This document shows positions 17,337 through 27,098 of a stretch of DNA of 40,779 bases, one piece after another; position 1 is the first letter of the stretch, and each line of letters opens with the position of its first letter. The notes beneath the pieces are model-generated. The model was not told where the DNA came from, did no database searches, and was given only the letters and a program-made list of their open reading frames with translations. Made by a program: the position numbers and the translations under genes. Source of the DNA: Gammaproteobacteria bacterium (lineage in GTDB: Bacteria > Pseudomonadota > Gammaproteobacteria > SZUA-229); the NCBI GenBank assembly GCA_029881275.1, contig JAOUMX010000006.1:1-40779 (forward strand), read 5' to 3'.

Positions 17337-18785
17337 CTACTCCTCCGCTTCCAGAAATGAATAATCCGGTAATTTAATATTTTTCCACAACTCTCCCAGT
17401 AGCAGACTTAAATTATACTGACGTTTATTGAGTTCTATTTTCTGTAATTCATACGCCAGCATAGCCTGCGACAGATGTGATTCAAACTGTATTAACTGAT
17501 CGGTGTCGGTTCTGCCATCTTTGTAACGCTGCTCGGCTTCTTTTAATTTTTTCTGTTCACTGGTGACACTAAGCTGGTAGGCCTGAACAGTCTGCTGACT
17601 GACTTTGATTTCCATTAATAAACTCGACAGATCATAATAAAGATCTTCCATAATCTGTTTTTTATTTTGTAGCGCCACACTGCGATCCAGTTGCGCCTGA
17701 TAAATTTCTGCATCATAACCGGATTTATCCAGACCACGTTTAAATTCGAGACTGACGCCACCAAATATTTCTGACTCACTCTGACTGCCGGTAACAGTAT
17801 CACCACCATAGGTCTGATTACCCAGCACCATGAGTAGATCAAGATTATCTTTTTTTGCATCACGACTCAGCTTAATAGCTGTGTCCACCAGTTTTAACTG
17901 TTCATTCACTTTTAAAATTGCTGGACTGCGTAAACTTGCCTGTTGAAACAAATCATCATGTGACTGATCAGGTAATGAATCACTATTGTCTATCACCAGT
18001 TCCAGCGTATCTGACCAGTCACGTCCCATTAAACGATTCAGTGCAATGCGTTGTTGTGTCCATCTAATCTGCAAACTCTGGTATTCAGCCTGCTGACCGC
18101 TGAGTTGAGCATTCACCTGTAAAATATCCTTGTCTTCTGACAGGCCAAGACCGGAGCGGTCTTTTATATACGTTTGCAGCCGTTTTGTTCTTGCGATTGC
18201 CTGTTGAGTATTATGAATGCGCGACTGTGTAGTCGATGCAGCAATATATAAATCAATTAACTGTGTCGCCAGCTTGTCATGCATGGCCTGTTGTTCAGCC
18301 GAACTGATCATCTTACTGACCATTGCTTTTTCTTTCGCCTGGCTGAAGGCAGGATTATCAGCACCTTTGGCAAGTGGATGGCGATACTTTAAATCAAGAC
18401 TCGATGTCACAGACGGGTTTGGCAATACAGGACTGAAGGTGGTGGTAGCATCTTCACGACTCAGGCTTGCATTAAGTGACAATGTCCCACCGGACTCAAG
18501 ACTGCGTCCCAGATTACCTGAAACATCCACGCGATCTGTGGGCGTACCAAATAATGACATGTTTCTGGAAATACCACCCTTGCCAGATAATTGCCAGGCA
18601 AGCTGACTTTCAACTCTTATTGCATCCTGTCGAGCACGTTCAACCTGAATAGCGGCTGCTTTTAATGAGGGGTAATGATCAATAACTTTTTGCAGAATCT
18701 GATTTAGATTCATAGTCTGGGCTGACACGGAAGCCGTTGTCAGCCCAAGATGCAGACACAATACGATGCCTGTCATTAATTTCAT
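17337..18785 (-). CDS. TolC-like outer-membrane efflux protein (OMF)
   Basis: A 482-aa OEP-family channel protein with a signal peptide ending near residue 22 (SVSAQ-T). The sequence shows the duplicated long helical segments of TolC-like proteins (about 25-70, 150-270, 290-330 and 360-475). Between them lie beta-strand stretches rich in Gly, Ser and Leu (about 75-135 and 318-350) that would form the outer-membrane barrel. It overlaps the regulator gene by four bases and is followed three bases later by the RND pump. It would form the exit duct for that pump and possibly also for the second RND system in the window, which lacks its own OMF. Confidence 0.88.
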   Translation of the reverse strand: MKLMTGIVLCLHLGLTTASVSAQTMNLNQILQKVIDHYPSLKAAAIQVERARQDAIRVESQLAWQLSGKGGISRNMSLFGTPTDRVDVSGNLGRSLESGGTLSLNASLSREDATTTFSPVLPNPSVTSSLDLKYRHPLAKGADNPAFSQAKEKAMVSKMISSAEQQAMHDKLATQLIDLYIAASTTQSRIHNTQQAIARTKRLQTYIKDRSGLGLSEDKDILQVNAQLSGQQAEYQSLQIRWTQQRIALNRLMGRDWSDTLELVIDNSDSLPDQSHDDLFQQASLRSPAILKVNEQLKLVDTAIKLSRDAKKDNLDLLMVLGNQTYGGDTVTGSQSESEIFGGVSLEFKRGLDKSGYDAEIYQAQLDRSVALQNKKQIMEDLYYDLSSLLMEIKVSQQTVQAYQLSVTSEQKKLKEAEQRYKDGRTDTDQLIQFESHLSQAMLAYELQKIELNKRQYNLSLLLGELWKNIKLPDYSFLEAEE

Positions 18786-19438
18786 ACATCAAACCTTTGA
18801 TCTTTGATTAAACTTTTTAAAATAAATTTAATATGCATATCGACATATTCATCGGATAAATAATCATCATCAAAAGGCTTGAGAGAATGTTGCCATATAG
18901 TGGCATAGACTAACGGCGCAATAATTAATCGGGCAACCGACTGGGTTTCAACCAGATTAAATTCACCCGTCACCACCCCCTTGCTAACCACATCGGTAAA
19001 CAGTTTTCGTGCTCGTTTGACCACGGTATCAACAAAGAACTGGGCTAACTCAGGAAAATTACCGGATTCAGAAATTACAATTTTGGGAATGGCCGACAAC
19101 CGTGTTTCACCGACATTGGTCCACCAGGCACGAATCAGCTGTCGAAGTAAATGATCGGTTGGCCCCTGATAACTGGCCACAAATGCTTCCACTTTGTCAA
19201 TTTCGGGTGAAATCATTTCCTGCACCACAGCATGAAAGATACTTTCTTTACTTTCAAAATAGTTATACAGCGTGCCCTTTGATATACCCGCTTTTTTCGC
19301 CACATCATCCATTCGGGTTGCGGCAAAACCTTTTTCAGTAAACAGCTCTAAAGCGGCATTGAGGATTTCGTCAGGGCGATCTTCTTTGCGTCGTTTCCAG
19401 CGTGAAGACTGATCTAATAAGGGGTTAGAGAAAACCAT
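18782..19438 (-). CDS. TetR/AcrR-family transcriptional regulator
   Basis: A 218-aa repressor-type protein. The N-terminal helix-turn-helix (about residues 20-66) shows AALELFTEKGFAATRMDDVAKKAGISKGTLYNYFESKESIF, a textbook TetR pattern with recognition helix in KGTLYNYF. The C-terminal ligand domain is variable. I place the start at ATG 19438 (MVFSN...), which has AAGGA seven bases upstream. An ATG at 19471 would put the putative operator inside the coding region. First gene of the regulator - OMF - RND operon, which it probably represses in an autoregulatory way. Confidence 0.88.
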   Translation of the reverse strand: MVFSNPLLDQSSRWKRRKEDRPDEILNAALELFTEKGFAATRMDDVAKKAGISKGTLYNYFESKESIFHAVVQEMISPEIDKVEAFVASYQGPTDHLLRQLIRAWWTNVGETRLSAIPKIVISESGNFPELAQFFVDTVVKRARKLFTDVVSKGVVTGEFNLVETQSVARLIIAPLVYATIWQHSLKPFDDDYLSDEYVDMHIKFILKSLIKDQRFDV

Positions 19439-19456
19439 AGCATCATCCTTAATAAC

Positions 19457-19470
19457 TGACTGACCAGTCA
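19457..19470. promoter_or_regulatory. probable TetR-family operator
   Basis: TGACTG-AC-CAGTCA is a perfect inverted repeat with a 2-base spacer, located 19 bases before the chosen tetR start and just downstream of a TATTAT sequence that could be a -10 box. Many TetR/AcrR regulators bind TGAC...GTCA dyads of this form overlapping their own promoter. Confidence 0.6.
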
Positions 19471-19503
19471 TTAAATAATAGAATCAGCCGCTTGTCCAGC
19501 GAA

Positions 19504-21318
19504 TTATTGGTCCTCCTCCTCTTCCCGCTGTTCTTTTTGCAACTCCCAGAGATTGGCATAAAGCCCTCTAGAATCAATAAGTTGCTGATGACTACCCTGC
19601 TCAACAATGCGCCCTTTATCCATTACCAGGATTTGATCGGCATCAACAATTGTTGAAAGTCTATGCGCTATGACCAAGGTGGTATGCTGCTCTGCCACTT
19701 CCTTAAGGGATGAGAGGATTATTTGTTCGGAATGGGAATCCAGTGATGAGGTCGCTTCATCAAACACCAGTATGCGGGGATTTTTCAGTATGACCCTGGC
19801 AATGGCAACACGCTGCTTTTCTCCACCGGACAGTTTCAGTCCGCGCTCACCCACCACCGTGTCATACCCCCTGGGTAAATGTTCGATGAAGTCATGAATA
19901 TTGGCCAGTCTGGCAGCACGTTTAACATCGGCCTCGGAAGCGTCGGGATGAGCGTACTGTATATTGTGATAGATAGTGTCATTAAACAGCACTGTATCCT
20001 GAGGCACGATACCGATAGCCTGACGCAAACTGACCTGACTCACCTGCCGCACATCCTGACCATCGATGGTAATGCTGCCTGCCGTGACATCATAAAAACG
20101 AAACAGCAATCGGGCCAGCGTGGACTTGCCGGCACCGGACGGCCCAACCACTGCGATCTTATGACCACTGGGAATTTCCAGGCTGACATCATGCAGGATT
20201 TGACGATCCGGGCTATAGGCAAAATCGACATGATCAAACTTCACGACCGCATTAGTTACCGTGAGCGACTGCGCCTGATCCCGGTCTTCAATTTCCGGCG
20301 CTGTATCGAGTAATTTAAACATCAGATCCATGTCAGCCATGGCATGTTTCATAGAACGATAAATAATGCCCAGAAAGCCCAGCGGAATAAACAGCTGCAG
20401 CATCATGGCATTGACCAGCACCAGATCACCCAGACTCATGTCACCATCGAGCACACCCTGTGAGGCATAAATCATAATCAGGGTGACTCCCAGCGCTATG
20501 ATGCCACCCTGGCCAAAGTTCAATAAGGCCATGGAACTGGTACTTTTAACGGCCGAGTCTTCCCATTGGGTCAAGGTATCGTTATAACGGTTAAGCTCGT
20601 AAGCTTCATTATTAAAATACTTCACGGTTTCATAATTAATCAGACCATCAATCGCCTGGGAATTGGCATTTGAATCATGGGCATTCATTTCATGACGAAA
20701 ATGCATACGCCATTCGGTTACCGCCATGGTGTAACCAATATAGATAACCACGGTACCAAATGTAATCAGTGCAAAATGTGCATCGTATTGACTAAATAAA
20801 ATAATCGCCACCAGTGCAAATTCAATCAGGGTGGGAATGATATTGAAGGTTAGATAATTTAGTATTGATGACAGACTGCGTGTGCCACGCTCCAGATCCC
20901 TGGAAATACCGCCGGTTTTACGTTCAAGATGAAACTTTAATGATAAGTCGTATAAATGTTTTACCACCCGGGTAGAAATATCCCGCATCGCCCGGTAACG
21001 AACCCGGGCAAACACCGCATCACGCAATTCACTGAACATGACATTCATCAGTCGCAATGCGCCATAACCGAGTAACAGACTTAAAGGCAGTGCGGCACCA
21101 ATAGCCTGTGGACTCTTCAGCACCAGATCCAGCTGATCGACAATTTGTTTGAGTATCAGTGGTATGCCAACAATGGCAAATTTAGCCAGCATCAACGATA
21201 ACAGGGCAAACAATACCCGGCCTTTATAACTCCAGAGAAAAGGCAGCATCCGTTTAATATTGGACAGATCTTTGCGTTCAGCGTGTGGCGCTTCCGTGGG
21301 GCGGAAATTTACGTACAT
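19504..21318 (-). CDS. Atm1/HMT1-type ABC exporter (fused membrane and ATPase domains)
   Basis: A 604-aa half-transporter. Six helices lie in residues about 30-320, then a nucleotide-binding domain with Walker A GPSGAGKST (392-400), signature LSGGE (496-500) and Walker B ILVFDE (516-521). The TGGISRDLERGTR segment (135-147) and NYETVKYFNNE (228-238) are typical of the Atm1/HMT1 branch. That branch exports glutathione-linked sulfur or metal conjugates and works as a homodimer. The C-terminus is strongly acidic (EEEEDQ). It lies upstream of the tetR gene on the same strand, separated by 65 bases, and is divergent from the membrane-fusion gene. The substrate cannot be told from sequence. Confidence 0.9.
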   Translation of the reverse strand: MYVNFRPTEAPHAERKDLSNIKRMLPFLWSYKGRVLFALLSLMLAKFAIVGIPLILKQIVDQLDLVLKSPQAIGAALPLSLLLGYGALRLMNVMFSELRDAVFARVRYRAMRDISTRVVKHLYDLSLKFHLERKTGGISRDLERGTRSLSSILNYLTFNIIPTLIEFALVAIILFSQYDAHFALITFGTVVIYIGYTMAVTEWRMHFRHEMNAHDSNANSQAIDGLINYETVKYFNNEAYELNRYNDTLTQWEDSAVKSTSSMALLNFGQGGIIALGVTLIMIYASQGVLDGDMSLGDLVLVNAMMLQLFIPLGFLGIIYRSMKHAMADMDLMFKLLDTAPEIEDRDQAQSLTVTNAVVKFDHVDFAYSPDRQILHDVSLEIPSGHKIAVVGPSGAGKSTLARLLFRFYDVTAGSITIDGQDVRQVSQVSLRQAIGIVPQDTVLFNDTIYHNIQYAHPDASEADVKRAARLANIHDFIEHLPRGYDTVVGERGLKLSGGEKQRVAIARVILKNPRILVFDEATSSLDSHSEQIILSSLKEVAEQHTTLVIAHRLSTIVDADQILVMDKGRIVEQGSHQQLIDSRGLYANLWELQKEQREEEEDQ

Positions 21319-21428
21319 TATTGTTAACTATTAAAATAAACAGCGCTAGAGTATAAATAGATATTGCTCGTTACAATACAGTTTGTGGAATAATAGCGAA
21401 ATTAAATTACAAAAATCGATATAACCCT

Positions 21429-22460
21429 ATGATTGCCCATAATTACAACAAGGTCATGGCCCTGCTGCTTTCAGTCTGTATTTTAGCTGCCTGTTCAGAT
21501 ACGCCATCAGCCAGAGATAAAGACAGACCCGCCCATCTGGTGGAAACCACAACGGTCACACTGAAAGATATTAGCCTGCAGACCACATTGCCCGGCACTC
21601 TGGAAGCCTTTCGTACGGTTCATATCTTTAACCAGGAACAGGGCCTGCTAAAAAACCTGCCTATCTATGAAGGTGACAAGGTTAAACAGAATGACCTGCT
21701 GGCATCTCTGGATGACGCCTTAATCAAATCGGATCTCAACAAAGCCACGGCGACACTGAAACAGGCAGAACTGGATCTCAAACGCTTACATAATCTGGTG
21801 CCACGCAAGCTGGCATCAGAAGATCAGATTGCCAAAGCCAAAACCGCTGTTCAGATTGCACGGGCTGATGTTGATCATAATCAGACACGACTCAATCAAA
21901 CCCAGATAATGGCACCTTTTGAAGGCATTATCAGTGAGCGACTGGTAGAGCCCGGGGATGTTATTCCTTTATACACTCACATGCTGACACTGATTGACAC
22001 CTCAAGTTTAAAAGCCCGGATTTATGTCTCTGAACTTTTGTTACCGTTAATTAATCTGGATGATCCTGTATTTATAAAAATTGATGCACTCGGTGATCAG
22101 ACATTTAACGGTTATGTAAAACGCATTTATCCCACCATCGATGCCGATACACGTAGAGGCGTTGTCGAAATCAATATCAGTCCTGTACCTGCCGGGGCAC
22201 TTCCCGGTCAGCTGTGCCGCATTACACTGGCAACCGAAAACAAACCCCGGCTGATGATTCCTTTTGATGTTATTCGTCATGACAACCAGGGCACCTATGT
22301 TTTCAAGATTGAAAATAATAAAGCCAGACGCGTCAACATTAGAACCGGCGTACAACATAATGAAGACATTGAGATTATCGAAAACCTGAATGAGAATGAT
22401 ATTGTCGTCAGCAAAGGTTTCTTTGGTCTGGAAGATGACAAAGACATAACGACAAAATAA
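21429..22460 (+). CDS. RND membrane-fusion (periplasmic adaptor) lipoprotein
   Basis: A 343-aa adaptor with a lipoprotein signal: hydrophobic core and lipobox ILAAC with lipidated C22. The HlyD/AcrA-type layout follows: a barrel-sandwich half (about 60-90, EGDKVKQNDLLASLDD), a helical hairpin (about 90-150), the second sandwich half (about 155-185, APFEGIISERLVEPGDV) and beta-barrel and membrane-proximal domains. It connects an inner-membrane RND pump to an outer-membrane channel. The RND gene starts one base after its stop. No OMF gene follows, so it probably uses the TolC-like protein encoded at 17337-18785 or another genomic OMF. Confidence 0.92.
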   Translation: MIAHNYNKVMALLLSVCILAACSDTPSARDKDRPAHLVETTTVTLKDISLQTTLPGTLEAFRTVHIFNQEQGLLKNLPIYEGDKVKQNDLLASLDDALIKSDLNKATATLKQAELDLKRLHNLVPRKLASEDQIAKAKTAVQIARADVDHNQTRLNQTQIMAPFEGIISERLVEPGDVIPLYTHMLTLIDTSSLKARIYVSELLLPLINLDDPVFIKIDALGDQTFNGYVKRIYPTIDADTRRGVVEINISPVPAGALPGQLCRITLATENKPRLMIPFDVIRHDNQGTYVFKIENNKARRVNIRTGVQHNEDIEIIENLNENDIVVSKGFFGLEDDKDITTK

Positions 22461-22461
22461 T

Positions 22462-25400
22462 ATGAAAAGACGCTTCAGAACAGGAGGACTTGCAGCCTGG
22501 TCCATCAACAGGCCCATCGCAGTCAGCATGCTGGCACTGGCTATTATTGTCATTGGCCTGTTTTCACTTGAACGTTTAAAAATTGATCTGTTACCCAAAA
22601 TCATTTATCCCGATATACGTGTCCGCATTATTGATCCCGGCGTACCGGCACGTATCATGGAAGATCAGATTACCCGTCAACTGGAAGAACAGCTGGCCAT
22701 TACCGAAGGTGCCATTGTGGTTCAATCGGACACCTCAGAAGGTCGCAGTGCTGTTGGTCTGAGTTTTCCCTATGGCATGGACATAGATGTTGCTTTACGT
22801 GAAGCCAGTACACGACTGGATCGTGCCAAACGCTTTTTACCCACCACCATTGATCCGCCAACAATATACAAACGCGATCCTTCACAGATACCGGTACTGG
22901 AACTGGTGGTTAGTTCTGCCAAAAGAGATCCGGTAGAACTTAGAAGCTGGGTTGATTATGAATTTTCAAAATGGTTTTTAAATGTTGACGGAGTTGCAGC
23001 AACTGAAGTGGGTGGCGGGCTGATACGCGAAATCCAGATTATTATAGATCAGGAAAAACTGGCCTCCGCAGGATTTAATCTTGATGACATTATCAGCACT
23101 TTTCAGAAAGAAAATATTGATATCGCCAGCGGTACCCTGTACATGTATAACCGCCAGCTCAGCACCAGAACCAAAGGCCGGTTCAATAATGTTGATGAAA
23201 TTAAAAATCTACCCCTGTTAAGCAGCGACAAAAAACTGATCGACGAAGCCGTTCGCCTGGGTGATGTTGCAACCATCATTGATACCCATGAAGATGAGCA
23301 GTTACGCGTCAGACTCAATGGTGTACCCGGCATAAAAATATCTATTCAGAAACAACCCCAGGCGAATACAGTTTCTGTGGTAGATAATGTCCTGGAAAAA
23401 CTGGAATGGTTTAAACAGCAAAAACTGTTACCCGAAGACATCGTCATCAAGAAAGTTGATGATCAGTCAACCTATGTGCGTTATTCATTACGCAATGCTT
23501 CTATGGCCGCTCTCTCTGGTGCACTACTGGCGATGTTAATTGTTTATATCTTTCTTAATGATATTCGTCGCACACTGATTGTATCCAGCGCCATACCGCT
23601 GGCCATTTTGATTACCCTCTCAATTATGGATTTTGCCGGTCTGACGCTTAACATTATGTCATTAGGTGGACTGGCCCTGGGCATTGGTATTTTACTGGAT
23701 AACACTATTGTTATGCTGGAGAACATATCCAGACATCAGAAAACAGATCCTGATAAAGAAAATTCAGCCATTAACGCAGCAGCAGAAGTCACCAGTGCCA
23801 TCACTGCATCCACCACCACTAACCTGGTAGCCGTCGTACCCTTTTTATTTATTGGCGGATTAATAGGCCTGTTATTCAGCGAACTCATTATTACCTTATC
23901 CGCTGCCATTGCCGCATCACTGCTGGTGGCATTAACCCTGGTGCCAGCCCTGGGTGCAAGAATTGACAGCAGAGAAGAAAAGGAGAGTAAATTTAGTCAT
24001 CTGTTTGCTCATTTACAAACACACTATGTGCAAAAATTAACTACAGTATTAGCCTATCCCGGCCGTTTATTTATAATCGTAATTCCTCTGTTTTTGCTTG
24101 GCGTATATTACATTTATGAGTCTAAAGAAATATTCTTTCCTGATATGGATGAGGGTCGAATATCCGTTTCGATTACTGCAGACCCCGGCACTCGCCTGGA
24201 AGAACTTGACAGCACACTAAGCAGGATTGAACAGTTCATTCTTACCCAGAATGAAGTCGATACTGCCTTTACCATATCTGGCGGATCAATATTTGGACGA
24301 TCTGAATACGTAAGCAGTAATCGGGGATCAATAAAAATCCAACTTAAACCCATGCAGGAACGGAACATTGAAAGCAAAGCATGGGTCGCAAAAATACAGA
24401 AAGAAATAACAGCGATGAAACTCGCCGGCTATAAAATAAATATGCGTGTCACCGGTGTTCGCGGCATACACACAGGCAGAGGTGATGATGATATAAGTCT
24501 GCGTGTTCAGGGACCGGATATTAATGTACTCACTGAAATCGGCGGTAAAATTATTAATGAAATAAGAGATATTCCCGGTGTTACCAATCTTGTACATAGT
24601 TATGAAGAAACGATTGAAGAACTGGTACTGAATATTGATCGAGAGCGCGCCATAGACCTTGGTATACACGCCAGCGATATTGGTAATGCCCTGAATGTCG
24701 CCCTCAATGGGAAAGTTATTTCAGATTTTATTGACGGTGACAGGCAATTTGATATTCGTATTCGGCTGGACAAAACCATCACACGCTCAACGGCCGATAT
24801 AGAAAATATTATTATTGATACTCAGAACAAAAAAACCATACATATCAGAGATGTTGCCAGTGTGGAAATACTGCCAACACCCAGCACTATAAAACGTGAC
24901 AACCAGCGCCGTATTGTCGAGATTTCTGCTTCACTCAAAAAAGATGCAAACTTACTCGATACCATGAATGCCATTAATAGCAAACTGGAAGACTTTCCAT
25001 TACCCAATGGTTACAGCCTGTATGATGGCGGCTCGCTTGATGCTATCAGAGAAGGTCAACGCATTGGCCTTATCTTACTGATACTGGCATTATTTCTGGT
25101 TATTGTCGTTATGGCGGTTCAATATGAATCACTAAAGAATCCCTTCATTATTTTATCAGGCGCATTATTCACTACCATTGGCATCGCATTTGGCCTGGAA
25201 TTTTTTCTTCACCAGGAAATGTCCATGCCGGCAAAAATCGGCATTATTATGCTCGTGGGTATTGTTGTTAATAACTCGATAGTTCTGGTCGAGCAAATTG
25301 AAATCCAGAGGGAAAATGGCCAGGATATTCTGGCGGCTATCAAGGAAGCTGCACGATTAAGATTACGCCCCATTCTGATGACCACTTTAACCACGGTTAT

Positions 25401-25557
25401 GGGTATGCTGCCCCTGGCCATCGGACTCGGCGAAGGTTCAGAAATGCTGCATCCAATGGCAACCATCATTGTATTCGGGCTTAGCTTTGCCATGCTGGTA
25501 TCATTATTTATTATCCCGGTCATTTATATGCTGCTTCACAGGGAGCGCCTGTTTTGA
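22462..25557 (+). CDS. RND-family efflux transporter, inner-membrane pump (second system)
   Basis: A 1031-aa RND permease with the usual duplicated fold: helices near 18-36, 345-560 and 865-1025, and two periplasmic porter regions. In helix IV the motif reads GIGILLDNTIVMLEN, so only one of the two adjacent Asp residues found in AcrB is present (D413 followed by N414). This variant occurs in other RND branches and does not by itself imply inactivity. The gene is second in a fusion-protein - RND - phosphopantetheinyl transferase operon, with junctions of one base and a TTGA overlap. Substrate unknown. Confidence 0.92.
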   Translation: MKRRFRTGGLAAWSINRPIAVSMLALAIIVIGLFSLERLKIDLLPKIIYPDIRVRIIDPGVPARIMEDQITRQLEEQLAITEGAIVVQSDTSEGRSAVGLSFPYGMDIDVALREASTRLDRAKRFLPTTIDPPTIYKRDPSQIPVLELVVSSAKRDPVELRSWVDYEFSKWFLNVDGVAATEVGGGLIREIQIIIDQEKLASAGFNLDDIISTFQKENIDIASGTLYMYNRQLSTRTKGRFNNVDEIKNLPLLSSDKKLIDEAVRLGDVATIIDTHEDEQLRVRLNGVPGIKISIQKQPQANTVSVVDNVLEKLEWFKQQKLLPEDIVIKKVDDQSTYVRYSLRNASMAALSGALLAMLIVYIFLNDIRRTLIVSSAIPLAILITLSIMDFAGLTLNIMSLGGLALGIGILLDNTIVMLENISRHQKTDPDKENSAINAAAEVTSAITASTTTNLVAVVPFLFIGGLIGLLFSELIITLSAAIAASLLVALTLVPALGARIDSREEKESKFSHLFAHLQTHYVQKLTTVLAYPGRLFIIVIPLFLLGVYYIYESKEIFFPDMDEGRISVSITADPGTRLEELDSTLSRIEQFILTQNEVDTAFTISGGSIFGRSEYVSSNRGSIKIQLKPMQERNIESKAWVAKIQKEITAMKLAGYKINMRVTGVRGIHTGRGDDDISLRVQGPDINVLTEIGGKIINEIRDIPGVTNLVHSYEETIEELVLNIDRERAIDLGIHASDIGNALNVALNGKVISDFIDGDRQFDIRIRLDKTITRSTADIENIIIDTQNKKTIHIRDVASVEILPTPSTIKRDNQRRIVEISASLKKDANLLDTMNAINSKLEDFPLPNGYSLYDGGSLDAIREGQRIGLILLILALFLVIVVMAVQYESLKNPFIILSGALFTTIGIAFGLEFFLHQEMSMPAKIGIIMLVGIVVNNSIVLVEQIEIQRENGQDILAAIKEAARLRLRPILMTTLTTVMGMLPLAIGLGEGSEMLHPMATIIVFGLSFAMLVSLFIIPVIYMLLHRERLF

Positions 25558-26300
25558 ATGAGTGGAAGACAGCATCAGATGGCCCCCTTAAACTAAACAG
25601 CAATGAAATTGATATCTGGTTATTCCATTTAAATACTTCACCACCCCGCATCAAGCACTTTTACCCTTTACTGTCCGATGACGAAAAAGAACGCAGTGAA
25701 AAATTCATAAATTTCATACACCGTAAACGTTTTATTGCATCACATGGATTTATGCGCAGTACATTATCACGCTATACAGGAATACCCGCTGAAAAGCTGG
25801 TTTTTAAAAAAGCTGACAATGGCAAACCATTTCTCGCAATTGATAACAACTCACCCGCCATACGCTTTAATCTGAGTCACTCTCACAACATGGCCCTGCT
25901 CGGTGTCTGCCTTGAAAATGAACTGGGGGTTGATATTGAATATATGGAACGAAAAAATGACTGGCGAGGTATCATCAAACGTTTTTTTACTGATGTTGAG
26001 CAAACCAGTATTTTTTCTTTAGCCGACGACCAGCAACAGAATGCTTTCTTTAAAACATGGACGCGCAAAGAAGCTCACATGAAAGTCACCGGTCAGGGAC
26101 TACGTTTGTCACCAACCCAGTTCACTGTCAGCACACCACCCGACAAACCTCAATTAATTAGCTATATCAAGGATGACACTGTTGATATTAACCAATGGTC
26201 TATGTCAGATATTGAAATGCCAGAACTGGCTAATCAGTATTGTGCCTGTTTATCGTATCAGGGGATTATAAACAGGATAAATCAGTACATCTGTATTTAG
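25554..26300 (+). CDS. Sfp-type 4'-phosphopantetheinyl transferase
   Basis: A 248-aa enzyme that transfers phosphopantetheine from CoA to a Ser of acyl- or peptidyl-carrier proteins. Sfp-family motifs are all visible: RFNLSHS (104-110), GVDIE (125-129, Mg-binding D127 and E129) and WTRKEAHMKVTG (169-180, K172/E173). Length fits Sfp rather than the shorter AcpS. The start is TTG at 25554, overlapping the RND stop as TTGA, with GGAG eight bases upstream; no in-frame ATG is nearby. Its place in a pump operon hints that the pump exports a carrier-protein-made product, but no such synthase lies in this window. Confidence 0.9.
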   Translation: MNEWKTASDGPLKLNSNEIDIWLFHLNTSPPRIKHFYPLLSDDEKERSEKFINFIHRKRFIASHGFMRSTLSRYTGIPAEKLVFKKADNGKPFLAIDNNSPAIRFNLSHSHNMALLGVCLENELGVDIEYMERKNDWRGIIKRFFTDVEQTSIFSLADDQQQNAFFKTWTRKEAHMKVTGQGLRLSPTQFTVSTPPDKPQLISYIKDDTVDINQWSMSDIEMPELANQYCACLSYQGIINRINQYICI

Positions 26301-26327
26301 CTGGACACAAAAAAATAATTTTTATAA

Positions 26328-27089
26328 CTATTCACACTCAACAAGAACAACCGATATATTATCATGACCGCCATTATCATTAGCAGCCGCAATCAACTCA
26401 TCGACTTTTAGCTTTATATCCATATCAGATGCCAGTATCTGTTCAATAGCATCATCGCTTAGGCAGTTAGTTAAACCGTCGGAACACAACAGATAAATAT
26501 CCCTGCTTTGAAGATTCAGATTGTAAGTGACAATATCAATATCACCTTTAATGCCCAGCCCTCTGGTTAACACATGATGATAGGGTGACATGCTTGCCTG
26601 ATCATCAGTTAAAACACCGTCATCAATCATTTGTTGCGCAACCGTATGATCCTTGCTCAGTTGATTCAAACAATTATCACGCCAGCCATAAAGCCTTGAA
26701 TCACCCAGATAGGAAAATCCTGCTGTATCATCTATCGCGACCAGCATAACAACCGTGGTAGCCATGGATGCCAGACGTTCATCTTCTCCCTGTTGTTGTT
26801 TTATTTCCTGATTAGCCAGCTGTATGGCTTTGTCAATATTCTGCAAACACCAGTTATCCGAATAACCCGCCCCACTGTTTGCCAGCATAACCGCTTTTCT
26901 GAAATGTTCTTCAATAACATTAACTGCCAGTTTACTGGCAACATCACCACCTGCATGACCACCAACGCCGTCAGCAACAATAGCCAGCAGCTGCGATGGT
27001 TTATTAAATTGATTAAAACAGATGCTGTCCTGATTATTTGCCCGGACCTTTCCCCTGTCAGTTCCACCATATACATTTATTTTAATCAT
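26328..27089 (-). CDS. PP2C-type Ser/Thr protein phosphatase
   Basis: A 253-aa cytoplasmic metal-dependent phosphatase (PP2C/Stp1-like). Metal-binding motifs are GKVRANNQDS (D21), VADGVGGHAGG (D40/G41), CSDGLTNCLSDD and the C-terminal GGHDNISVVLV. It starts nine bases after the stop of the kinase gene and would reverse that kinase's phosphorylations. Length is standard for single-domain bacterial PP2C. It ends 27 bases from the convergent phosphopantetheinyl transferase gene, with no obvious terminator between them. Confidence 0.92.
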   Translation of the reverse strand: MIKINVYGGTDRGKVRANNQDSICFNQFNKPSQLLAIVADGVGGHAGGDVASKLAVNVIEEHFRKAVMLANSGAGYSDNWCLQNIDKAIQLANQEIKQQQGEDERLASMATTVVMLVAIDDTAGFSYLGDSRLYGWRDNCLNQLSKDHTVAQQMIDDGVLTDDQASMSPYHHVLTRGLGIKGDIDIVTYNLNLQSRDIYLLCSDGLTNCLSDDAIEQILASDMDIKLKVDELIAAANDNGGHDNISVVLVECE

Positions 27090-27098
27090 GCAATTTCC

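Noticed and set aside
22047-22604. 185-codon frame antisense to the adaptor/RND junction
   Set aside because: It spans the junction of two well-supported plus-strand genes and has no recognisable motifs.
24600-25557. Possible inactivation of the second RND pump because helix IV has Asp-Asn
   Set aside because: The gene is intact at full length, and single-Asp variants exist in other RND branches, so I do not call it a pseudogene.
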